This document shows, in pieces, positions 1 through 6,932 of a stretch of DNA of 12,884 nt (positions are counted from its first letter, which is position 1; every line of letters starts with the position of its first letter). The stretch spans positions 1 to 12,884 of the forward strand of contig JBDTNQ010000121.1 in the NCBI GenBank assembly GCA_039933635.1, in the 5' to 3' direction. Position numbers and translations under genes: made by a program. The notes under the pieces are model-generated. The model was not told the origin of the DNA, did no database searches, and worked only from the letters and a program-made list of their open reading frames with translations. Source of the DNA: JBDTNQ01 sp039933635 (GTDB lineage: Bacteria > Acidobacteriota > Vicinamibacteria > Vicinamibacterales > SCN-69-37).

Positions 1-1391
1 GCTACGAGACGTTCCATCACGTCGAGTACACGCGCGAGGCCATCGAGGCGGCGGTGTACCAGTCCAGTCGGTACATCACAGATCGGTTCCTGCCGGACAA
101 GGCGATCGACCTCATCGACGAAGCCGGCGCACGCGCGAAGTTGCGCGATGCGGAGATGAACGCCGAACTGGGCGAAATCAGCCGCGTGGTGCGCACGGCG
201 GTCGAGCAGATTGACGCCGCGGTCACCGAGCGCAACCCCGAGAAGGCGTGGCTGTACCGCGATCAGGAGCTGCAGGCGCGCGAGAACCTCCAGGTCGTGC
301 GCGAGAAGATGGACGTCAAGTCCATTACCTCGCGCGTGCAGATCACCCGGCACGACATCGACGACGTCGTGTCGAAGTGGACGGGCGTGCCGATGACCTC
401 CGTGAACGAGGACGAGAGCGGCAAGCTGCTGCGGATGGAAGAGGAACTTCATCGGCGCGTCATCAGCCAGGAGAAGGCCATCTCCGCCCTGTCCCGCGCC
501 ATTCGCCGCTCGCGGGCCGGCCTGAAAAATCCACAGCGTCCGGTCGGCAGCTTCATCTTCCTTGGGCCCACAGGCGTCGGCAAGACGGAACTCGCGCGCG
601 CGCTCGCGGGGTTCCTGTTCGGCAGCGATCATTCGCTCATCCGCTTCGACATGTCCGAGTACATGGAGAAGCATTCGGTCTCCAAGTTGATTGGCTCGCC
701 GCCTGGCTACGTCGGCCACGAAGAGGGCGGGCAGCTCACGGAGAAGATCAAGCGGAACCCATACTCCGTGGTGCTGCTCGATGAGATCGAGAAGGCGCAC
801 CCGGATCTGTTCAACATCCTGCTGCAGGTCTTCGAAGACGGCCACCTGACCGACGGTCTGGGCAATCGCGTCAACTTCAAGAACGCGATCATCATCATGA
901 CGTCGAATATCGGCGCCCGCTTCATCCAGAAGAAGGCGTCGCTCGGGTTCCAGTCTCCCGATTTGAAGGAAATACAGAAGTCCGTCACCGACATGGTGCT
1001 GGGGGAAGTGCGGAAGACGTTCAACCCCGAGTTCATCAACCGTCTTGACGAAATCATCGTGTTCGAGCCGCTGTCCGATGACGACCTCCGTCGCATCACC
1101 CGGCTGCTCATCGCGAACCTCAACACGCATCTGGCCGACCGCCAGCTGCAGCTCGAGGTCATGCCCGAGGTCATCGACTGGATCATCGACGTGACCTGCC
1201 GGGACCGTTCCTACGGCGCGCGGCCGCTCCGCCGCGCGATTCAGCGCTATATCGAGGACCCGCTCTCGGAGGAACTCATCCGCGGCGAACTGCGGATGGG
1301 CGTCGTCGAGATCTACATGGACCATGGCACCCTGGCCTGGCGCTCGTCCGGGCAGGACGAAACCGGCCGCCGGTTGGCCGTGACCGTCTAA
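1..1391 (+). CDS. clpC: ClpC-type AAA+ ATP-dependent unfoldase, C-terminal part (5' truncated by window edge)
   Basis: The frame is open from base 3, so the start lies outside the window; the ATG at 54 is internal. Seen: the end of the first AAA+ module (RYITDRFLPDKAIDLIDEAG), a short middle domain (about 160-350), then the complete second AAA+ module. That module has Walker A GPTGVGKT (564-587), Walker B VVLLDEIEK (768-794), sensor-1 TSN, the NRLDEIIVF segment with the arginine finger, and sensor-2 GARPLRR. An LGF tripeptide at 942-950 matches the loop by which Clp ATPases dock on the ClpP peptidase. Known: Hsp100 enzymes of this type thread substrates into ClpP in the cytoplasm. The short middle domain and the LGF (rather than IGL) loop favour ClpC over ClpA or ClpB. 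The C-terminal tail after sensor-2 is about 40 residues. It ends 55 bases before bamA, and I see no clear terminator between them. Confidence 0.88.
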   Translation, partial: YETFHHVEYTREAIEAAVYQSSRYITDRFLPDKAIDLIDEAGARAKLRDAEMNAELGEISRVVRTAVEQIDAAVTERNPEKAWLYRDQELQARENLQVVREKMDVKSITSRVQITRHDIDDVVSKWTGVPMTSVNEDESGKLLRMEEELHRRVISQEKAISALSRAIRRSRAGLKNPQRPVGSFIFLGPTGVGKTELARALAGFLFGSDHSLIRFDMSEYMEKHSVSKLIGSPPGYVGHEEGGQLTEKIKRNPYSVVLLDEIEKAHPDLFNILLQVFEDGHLTDGLGNRVNFKNAIIIMTSNIGARFIQKKASLGFQSPDLKEIQKSVTDMVLGEVRKTFNPEFINRLDEIIVFEPLSDDDLRRITRLLIANLNTHLADRQLQLEVMPEVIDWIIDVTCRDRSYGARPLRRAIQRYIEDPLSEELIRGELRMGVVEIYMDHGTLAWRSSGQDETGRRLAVTV

Positions 1392-1446
1392 GCCCTCGAG
1401 TGCCAGCCTGACGTGCTGTCTGCGCACCTCCCGATCCCGAGGCCGT

Positions 1447-4131
1447 TTGTCTAAGAGTCCTATTGTGAAGGTCGTCGTTCGTCTGGCCCTGGCGCTGGGG
1501 GCTGTACTGGCCGCCAGCGTCCCGGCGTTCGCGCAGGTGCAGACCTGTCACGAACTGCAGGAGCAGACGAACAACCAGCCCCCGGCCGGATCGGCGCCGG
1601 TCTATCGCTGCGCGCAAATCATGCCGCACGGCGCGGGTGATCGCCTCACCCAAGTCGATTCGATGGTCGACATCTACACGTACGCCGGCCGCCTCACCGC
1701 GGCGTGGTCGCTGGTCGACCGGAACCAGTGGAAACCCTACGACGAGGCCGTCGTCACGGCCGACTTCTGGCGCCTCTGGCGCTTGGACTTCCTCGAGGAT
1801 CTGTGGATTCAGGTCGTCGACGAGCCGTTCGAGAACGGCGTCATCGGGAAGCACGTGATTTTTCACCTCGAGGAGAAATCGCGGGTGAAGATCGTCGACT
1901 ACATGCCGCTCAACGAGAAGGAGAAGCTCAAGGTCGAGGTCTCCAAGATCGAGAGCACGCTCCGCGAGAAGACGATTGCCGTCAAGCTCGACTCGATGGT
2001 CGATGAGTCGAGTATCCGAAAGGTCGTTGGCGCGATCAAGGAGCTGTACGGCGACCAGGGCTACAACGACGCCGTGATCACGACGCAGCGTTTGCCCATG
2101 GCCGGCGGCCCCAAATTGCTGCACCTGACGTTCCGGATCGATCCGGGGCCAAAGGTGGAAATTGCCGAGCTGGTCTTCGACGGGAACAAGGCCTTCACCG
2201 ATGGCAAGCTCACGCATCAGATGAAGGACAACCGGCCCAAGGGATTCCTCGGATTCCTCGGAGACGCGACCTACCACGAGATCAAGTTCGCCGACGATGC
2301 GGAGCGGCTCACGGAGTTCTACAAGGACCACGGCTATGCCGGCGCCCAGGTAGGGCAGCCGCAGGTCGAAGTGATCCGGACGGCGCCTGATGCCAAGAAG
2401 CGGTGGATCCGGTTGCGGGTGCCCGTCGACGAAGGCATGAAGTACACGATCGGCAAGTTCGAGGTGACAGGCGACTCCAAGCTCAACCTCGACGCCATCA
2501 AGGCGCTGTTCAAGATCAAAGAAGGCGACGAGTACAGCAACAAAAAGATCCGCAAGGGCATCGAGAAGGCCAAGGAAGCCTACGGCACGTATGGGTTCTG
2601 GCAGTGGTCCTACGATCCGGACCTGAAGCCCCGCGGCATTGATCCGACGACGGGGCAGCCCATCGGCGAAGGCCCGCCGCCGCCCATCATGGACATCACG
2701 CTCCATATGGACGAGGGCAAACAGTTCTACGTGAATCGAATCACGTTCACGGGCAACACCAACACGCACGACGCGGTCATCCGCCGCGAGATGCGCGTGG
2801 CCGAAGGCGGCGTGTTCAACGCCGAGGCTCTCAAGGAAAGCGTCCGTCGCCTGAACCAGCTCGGATACTTCAAGGCCTTCGAGAACAAGGAAGGCGAGAT
2901 GGACGTCACCCCGACGCCCAGCACGGACGACAAGGTCGACATCAAGCTGAAATTCCAGGAGCAGAACCGCAACCAACTGGCGTTTGGCGCCGGCATTTCG
3001 CAGTTCGATGGCTTCTTCGGGCAGTTGTCGTTCCAAACGTCCAACTTCCTCGGACGCGGCGAGACCGTCGGGCTGTCACTCCAGAAGGGGTCGCAGGCCC
3101 GGCAGTATCAGTTGTCGTTCAGCGAACCGTACCTGTTCGAGCGGCCGATCACGGTCGGCGCGGATCTGTTCAGCCGCGAGTACGTCTTTCCGCTGCAGTA
3201 CACGCAGCGGTCGACGGGATCGAACCTGGTCTTCGGATTTCCGCTGGCCAACTTCACCCGGGCGTTTCTGTCCTACAGCTACGAGCAGATTCAGGTGCGC
3301 GATATCAATCCGACCTACCTGACGCCGCAGGTGCTGAGCGCAAGCCCCTATCTGGCCGACTCGTTGCTGCTCAAACAGAACGGCGAGCGCATCGTCAGCA
3401 AGATTTCGCCGAGTGTCGTCTTCAACACGGTGAATCAACCCATCTTTCCGTCGCAGGGCGCGCGGTACACCGCGTCGTTCGATATCGCCGGCGTTGGCGG
3501 CAACACCGAGTACACGCAGACGCGTCTCGAAGGGATCTGGTACAAGCCCTTCACCGCGCGCACGGCGATTGGGCTCCGTGCCGAGGCGCAGTACATCCGT
3601 CCGTACGGATCCACGACGACGCTGCCGATCTTCGAGAAACTGTTCACCGGTGGCGAGTACTCGATCCGCGGCTTCGACCTGCGCACGGTTGGGCCGCGTG
3701 ACCCGGTGTCGGGCGTCCTGACGGGCGGCAACAAGATGGTGACGTTCAACGCCGAGTACTACGTCAACATCTTCGGGCAGGTCCGGGTGCTCGCGTTCTA
3801 CGACGCAGGGCAAGTGCAGGACATCGGCACCAAGCTGTCGTTCAAGGAAGACGTCACGCGGCTCGTGTCGCCGCCGATACCGTTCCTGTCGGACGTCTTC
3901 GGCGTGACGAACCTCTTGACCGCGCCGGGGGCGATTCGGACCGAGGTCGTCGGCCAGACGAGTGCGTTCAAGACGTCGACCGGTCTCGAAGTCCGGTTCA
4001 TGATGCCCGTGTTGAACGTGCCGTTCCGCCTGATCGCGGCCTACAACCCTCAGCGATTCGGCGTGCTCGACAATCAACTGCTGCAGACCAAGCGGTTCAC
4101 GTTCCGTTTTGCCGTCGGCACGACGTTCTAA
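1447..4131 (+). CDS. bamA: BamA, outer-membrane protein assembly factor (Omp85 family)
   Basis: Central pore of the BAM complex, which folds beta-barrel proteins into the outer membrane. Seen: a signal peptide with probable cleavage after A29 (AFA-Q), then POTRA repeats at roughly residues 60-145, 146-233, 237-330, 333-424 and 427-506. A C-terminal barrel runs from about 511 to 894. The L6-loop signature IRGF is at residues 740-743, and the last residue is Phe, the usual barrel-targeting end. It is 894 aa against 810 in E. coli. The extra length includes an N-terminal segment with Cys34 and Cys55 and a Pro/Gly-rich loop in POTRA4 (394-413). The start is uncertain: TTG 1447 has GAGG four bases upstream; GTG 1465 has AAGAG seven bases upstream and gives a more compact signal peptide. 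Upstream is clpC; downstream are a putative lipoprotein and ompH, the latter a common bamA neighbour. Confidence 0.95.
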   Translation: MSKSPIVKVVVRLALALGAVLAASVPAFAQVQTCHELQEQTNNQPPAGSAPVYRCAQIMPHGAGDRLTQVDSMVDIYTYAGRLTAAWSLVDRNQWKPYDEAVVTADFWRLWRLDFLEDLWIQVVDEPFENGVIGKHVIFHLEEKSRVKIVDYMPLNEKEKLKVEVSKIESTLREKTIAVKLDSMVDESSIRKVVGAIKELYGDQGYNDAVITTQRLPMAGGPKLLHLTFRIDPGPKVEIAELVFDGNKAFTDGKLTHQMKDNRPKGFLGFLGDATYHEIKFADDAERLTEFYKDHGYAGAQVGQPQVEVIRTAPDAKKRWIRLRVPVDEGMKYTIGKFEVTGDSKLNLDAIKALFKIKEGDEYSNKKIRKGIEKAKEAYGTYGFWQWSYDPDLKPRGIDPTTGQPIGEGPPPPIMDITLHMDEGKQFYVNRITFTGNTNTHDAVIRREMRVAEGGVFNAEALKESVRRLNQLGYFKAFENKEGEMDVTPTPSTDDKVDIKLKFQEQNRNQLAFGAGISQFDGFFGQLSFQTSNFLGRGETVGLSLQKGSQARQYQLSFSEPYLFERPITVGADLFSREYVFPLQYTQRSTGSNLVFGFPLANFTRAFLSYSYEQIQVRDINPTYLTPQVLSASPYLADSLLLKQNGERIVSKISPSVVFNTVNQPIFPSQGARYTASFDIAGVGGNTEYTQTRLEGIWYKPFTARTAIGLRAEAQYIRPYGSTTTLPIFEKLFTGGEYSIRGFDLRTVGPRDPVSGVLTGGNKMVTFNAEYYVNIFGQVRVLAFYDAGQVQDIGTKLSFKEDVTRLVSPPIPFLSDVFGVTNLLTAPGAIRTEVVGQTSAFKTSTGLEVRFMMPVLNVPFRLIAAYNPQRFGVLDNQLLQTKRFTFRFAVGTTF

Positions 4132-4166
4132 GCGCGTTTCAGGTTCGGGGTTTTCAAGGAGTAGGC

Positions 4167-4820
4167 ATGCGCCGTCCGATGTTCCGTGGAGTGATTGTTC
4201 TGGCCCTGGCGGCCGCGACCGGCGCGGCGTGCAGCAAGTCCACTCCGTCCACTCCCGTCACGCCGACGCCGTCGGCGACGACCGAGACGTTCACTGGCTC
4301 GCTGCCGGTGAATGGGGCTCTGACGTTTCCGTTCGTCGTCACCCAGGCAGGCTCCGCCAACGCCTCCATCAGCGCCCTCGATCCCGACGTGATCGTCGCC
4401 ACGAAGGCGAACGGCACGGGCAGCTTCAGGGTCGGCGAATTGGTGTACCAGGGGACCAGCTTTGACGCGGGGACACTCAAGGCCACGGTTTTCTCGTGGA
4501 ATCCGCCAACCCTAGGCGCGTCGACAGGCAGCTTGCTCCTCCGTGACTTCACGGGCGGGTTCACCGCCGATGCCGCGATCGTCGGCGTGGATAGCGGCGC
4601 CAGCTGGACGGTCTCGACCGTCGACACGCTGGTCATCGGCGTTGCTCTTGGCACCTGGAGCGGCACGACCTGTTCGATTGTGCTGGCGAACGATGTTTCG
4701 TCGGCCGGGAGCAGCGTGACGGGCCAGGTACAGGGGGCCGGTTCGCTCTGTGCCCGGGTCTACGACGTCGGCAAGCTGACGATGCCTGCGACGTTTACGA
4801 TCGAGGTGACGCACTTCTGA
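4167..4820 (+). CDS. putative secreted lipoprotein of unknown function
   Basis: 217 residues. The start is well set: AAGGAG (4156-4161) lies five bases before ATG. Seen: a short basic N-terminus, a hydrophobic stretch and a Cys at residue 22 in the context TGAAC. This is an acceptable but imperfect lipobox, because Gly sits at -3 instead of Leu or Val. A Ser/Thr/Pro-rich linker (about 23-40) follows, then an all-beta-looking domain of alternating small and hydrophobic residues. Two further Cys occur in GTTCSIV and SLCARVYDV, near the C-terminus; they could pair. The N-terminal motif (FTGSL..NG....F.V..AG) and the C-terminal one (C.RVYDVG.L..P..F.IEVTHF) resemble beta-sandwich secreted domains of the pre-peptidase C-terminal kind. 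That resemblance is from memory and not a firm assignment. The gene sits between bamA and ompH, 35 bases after bamA, so an envelope role is reasonable. No enzyme motif was seen. Confidence 0.75.
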   Translation: MRRPMFRGVIVLALAAATGAACSKSTPSTPVTPTPSATTETFTGSLPVNGALTFPFVVTQAGSANASISALDPDVIVATKANGTGSFRVGELVYQGTSFDAGTLKATVFSWNPPTLGASTGSLLLRDFTGGFTADAAIVGVDSGASWTVSTVDTLVIGVALGTWSGTTCSIVLANDVSSAGSSVTGQVQGAGSLCARVYDVGKLTMPATFTIEVTHF

Positions 4821-4868
4821 GGGTCTGGTAGGATTTAGCGTTTGCGGTCAGAGGCCGGCCGTGCCGGC
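4807..4868 (+). promoter_or_regulatory. candidate promoter and leader hairpin for ompH
   Basis: GTGACG (4807-4812) and TAGGAT (4829-4834), separated by 16 bases, resemble a sigma-70 -35/-10 pair. The -35 lies in the last codons of the lipoprotein gene. Transcription from about 4841 would give a leader of roughly 80 bases carrying a perfect 6-bp inverted repeat, GCCGGC / GCCGGC (4854-4859 and 4863-4868), with a CGT loop. There is no T-tract, so it is not an intrinsic terminator. Match quality is modest and the call is tentative. Confidence 0.28.
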
Positions 4869-4922
4869 TGGGCAACAAGATCGTCCATGTGCGTCCCGAA
4901 CCATCTGGAGGGACCAGCGAAG

Positions 4923-5582
4923 GTGCAGACAAAGATGACGCGAGTGATGATTGCCACTGTTCTCAGTCTCGGGCTCGCCGTGAGCGCGGTTTCCGCGCAG
5001 ACGCCGGCTGCGCCCGCCGCTCCGCGCCCGACGGCGCCCGCCGCGCCACGCCCGGCCGCGCCGGCGCCTCAGGCTCCCGCCGCGCAGGCACCGCCTGTCG
5101 TCGCGCCGACTCCGGTCGCCGCGCCGTTCCCGGCCGACGCCAAGATCGCCTTCATCAACATGCAACTGATCGTCGGGCAGTCCAAGCTCGGCAAGTCGGG
5201 CCAGGACAAGATGAAGGAGCTGAACGACCGCAAGAGCGGTGAGCTCGCGACGCAGAACAAGCAAGTGCAGACGCTGCAGCAGGAAATCGCCGCCGGGCAG
5301 GCCGTCCTCTCGGCGACCGTGCTCGCGCAGAAGAACGCGGAACTCGACCGGATCACGCGCGAGACCCAGTTCAAGCAGGAACAGGCACAGGCGGACGTCC
5401 AGGCGCTGAACGATCAACTCCTCGAGGAGTTCCAGGCGAAGGTCCTGCCGATCATCGAGCAGGTCCGCTCCGAAAAGAACCTCTGGGTCATCTTCAGCAC
5501 GGGTGATGCGGGCGTCGCCGCCATGCACGCCGGACTCGATCTGTCCCAGGAAGTCATCAAGCGCCTTGATGCCTCGAAGTAG
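4923..5582 (+). CDS. ompH: OmpH/Skp-family periplasmic chaperone with long Pro/Ala linker
   Basis: Skp is a trimeric periplasmic chaperone that holds unfolded outer-membrane proteins on the way to BamA. I chose GTG 4923 because GGAGGG (4907-4912) lies ten bases upstream. ATG 4935 is an alternative, and the frame stays open upstream to TTG 4842. From GTG it is 219 aa: signal peptide to about A25 (VSA-Q), a Pro/Ala-rich low-complexity stretch (27-70), then the OmpH core. The core starts with the beta strand KIAFIN (74-79) and continues with a long charged, Gln-rich helical region (about 90-175) expected to form the coiled-coil arms. It ends in the returning strand LWVIFS and a terminal helix containing LDLSQEVIKRLD. 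E. coli Skp is about 160 aa including its signal peptide, so the linker is the main extra part. No Cys is present. The order bamA-(lipoprotein)-ompH fits its role. A strong terminator-like hairpin follows 25 bases after the stop. Confidence 0.88.
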   Translation: MQTKMTRVMIATVLSLGLAVSAVSAQTPAAPAAPRPTAPAAPRPAAPAPQAPAAQAPPVVAPTPVAAPFPADAKIAFINMQLIVGQSKLGKSGQDKMKELNDRKSGELATQNKQVQTLQQEIAAGQAVLSATVLAQKNAELDRITRETQFKQEQAQADVQALNDQLLEEFQAKVLPIIEQVRSEKNLWVIFSTGDAGVAAMHAGLDLSQEVIKRLDASK

Positions 5583-5585
5583 GAC

Positions 5586-5619
5586 CGGCCCTCGGGCCGA
5601 ACTCCTGACTCCGGGAGTC
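5586..5619 (+). promoter_or_regulatory. alternative leader hairpins competing with the terminator stem
   Basis: GACTC (5607-5611) can instead pair with GAGTC (5615-5619) around a CGG loop. This uses the same 5' arm as the terminator and so would free the 3' arm with its GGAG. Just upstream, CGGCC (5586-5590) and GGCCG (5595-5599) form a small hairpin with a CTCG loop. The mutually exclusive pairing is visible in the sequence. The terminator form should be the more stable one, so a switch would need a protein, ligand or kinetic effect. Confidence 0.35.
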
Positions 5620-5665
5620 GCGTCTGTGGCCCCGGCCCGGACGCGGCCCCCGGAGTCTTTTTTTT
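5607..5665 (+). terminator. intrinsic terminator-like hairpin with T8, probably an attenuator ahead of fabZ-lpxA
   Basis: GACTCCGGG (5607-5615) and CCCGGAGTC (5649-5657) form a perfect 9-bp stem. An inner stem CGCGTC (5619-5624) / GACGCG (5640-5645) stacks above it across a small internal loop, and eight T follow (5658-5665). This is a textbook rho-independent terminator for ompH. The T-tract ends inside or just before the start codon of fabZ-lpxA (TTG 5664 or ATG 5670), leaving no room for a promoter after it. The 3' arm also holds GGAG (5652-5655), the only Shine-Dalgarno candidate for that gene. Transcript 3' ends have not been observed; this call rests on sequence alone. Confidence 0.85.
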
Positions 5666-6929
5666 GCGCATGATCACCATCCCGCCCGTCCTCGAGCGGC
5701 TCGCTCACCGTTATCCGTCGGTGCTGGTCGATGCCGTGACCCGGCACGAACCCGGCCACCGGATCGTGGCCGTGAAGAACGTCACGGTGAACGAAGAATT
5801 CTTCCAGGGCCACTTTCCCGGCACGCCGCTGATGCCGGGGGTGCTGATGATCGAGGCGCTGACCCAGGTGGCGACGATTCTCCTGGTCGGGTGTGACACC
5901 GAAGGCCGCACGGCGCGGCTGCGCGGCGTCGACAACGCCAAGTTTCGCCGGCAGGTCGTGCCGGGCGATCGTCTCCAGTTGGACGTCACCATGGGCCGCC
6001 GACGCGGCGCCATCGTGCGCGCCGGCGCGGTGGCGTCCGTCGAAGGCCACGTCGTGGCCGAGGCCGAACTCGTCATCGTCTTCGAGCGGCGCGCGGCCGA
6101 GTGCAGCGCCACCGGAACCCGCATTCACCCAACGGCCATCATCGATCCCAGCGCCGTCATCGGCGAGGGGTCCGAGGTGGGGCCGTACGCGTCCATTGGC
6201 TCGCGCGTGACCATCGGACGCCATTGTCGGATCGGCGCGTCCGCTATCGTGGATGGCTGCACGACGATTGGCGACCACACGGAGATCTACCCGTTCGCGT
6301 CGATTGGTCTCGCACCGCAGGACCTGAAGTTCAAGGGCGAGCCCACGCGTCTCGTCGTCGGCACCCACAATGTGTTTCGCGAGTTCGTGACGATTCACCG
6401 TGGGACGGCCGGCGGCGGCGGCGTGACGACGATTGGCGATCACAACCTCTTCATGGCGTACGCGCACGTCGCGCACGATTGTCACGTCGGTAACTGGACG
6501 ATCTTTGGCAACGGCGCCACCATGGGCGGCCACGTGACCGTCGAGGACAACGCGACGATCAGCGCCTATTCCGGCGTGCACCAGTTCTGCCGGGTCGGCC
6601 AGCATGCGTTCATCGGGGGCTACACGGTCGTCACACGCGACGCGCTGCCGTACGCGAAGACGGTTGGGAACCGCGCGCGCATCTACGGCGTGAACACGAT
6701 CGGACTGGCGCGCCGCGGGTTCAGCCCGGAACTCATCGGCAAACTGCGCCGCGCGTATCGGCATCTGGTGCAGCACAACACGAGTCGTGCCCTCGAGTTG
6801 ATCGAACGCGACGCTTCGCTCGAGGCGCCGGAAGTCAGCTATCTCGTCAACTTCATTCGCTCGGCCCGGCGGGGCGTGATTCTTCGACGTCCATCCAAGC
6901 GGGTCGACGACAGCCTCGACGTGGAATAG
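5664..6929 (+). CDS. fabZ-lpxA: FabZ-LpxA fusion: 3-hydroxyacyl-ACP dehydratase joined to UDP-GlcNAc acyltransferase
   Basis: One 421-aa chain with two complete domains. Residues about 1-142 are FabZ: RYPSVLVD, then QGHFPGTPLMPGVLMIE carrying the catalytic His50 and Glu64 of the hot-dog dehydratase. After a linker of about ten residues, 154-406 is LpxA: a left-handed beta-helix of hexapeptide repeats followed by a C-terminal helical region. Visible are AHVAHDC with catalytic His271 (His125 in E. coli), VHQFC, and Gly319 at the place of the E. coli acyl-length ruler Gly173. Known: FabZ dehydrates 3-hydroxyacyl-ACP in fatty acid synthesis, while LpxA uses the same 3-hydroxyacyl-ACP to acylate UDP-GlcNAc, so the two compete for substrate. 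GGAG (5652-5655) is eight bases from TTG 5664 and fourteen from ATG 5670. I list TTG, but ATG is close behind. lpxI follows three bases after the stop. Confidence 0.93.
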   Translation: MRMITIPPVLERLAHRYPSVLVDAVTRHEPGHRIVAVKNVTVNEEFFQGHFPGTPLMPGVLMIEALTQVATILLVGCDTEGRTARLRGVDNAKFRRQVVPGDRLQLDVTMGRRRGAIVRAGAVASVEGHVVAEAELVIVFERRAAECSATGTRIHPTAIIDPSAVIGEGSEVGPYASIGSRVTIGRHCRIGASAIVDGCTTIGDHTEIYPFASIGLAPQDLKFKGEPTRLVVGTHNVFREFVTIHRGTAGGGGVTTIGDHNLFMAYAHVAHDCHVGNWTIFGNGATMGGHVTVEDNATISAYSGVHQFCRVGQHAFIGGYTVVTRDALPYAKTVGNRARIYGVNTIGLARRGFSPELIGKLRRAYRHLVQHNTSRALELIERDASLEAPEVSYLVNFIRSARRGVILRRPSKRVDDSLDVE

Positions 6930-6932
6930 CCC

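Noticed and set aside
2242..2259. Tandem 9-base repeat GGATTCCTC in bamA
   Set aside because: Only two copies, in frame, encoding GFLGFL within a POTRA loop; a coding coincidence or minor duplication with no sign of a mobile or regulatory role.
1276..3036. A 586-codon minus-strand open frame opposite the clpC end and bamA
   Set aside because: Same reason: composition dominated by Arg, Leu, Val, Asp and Glu from the complementary strand of real genes, with no motif or ribosome site.
4853..4869. The GCCGGC hairpin after the lipoprotein gene as a terminator
   Set aside because: Stem of six pairs with a three-base loop and no T-tract after it; it may be a leader structure but not an intrinsic terminator.
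4842..4922. An upstream TTG start for ompH at 4842
   Set aside because: It would put about 30 polar residues before the signal peptide. GTG 4923 has a strong ribosome site and gives a normal signal sequence.
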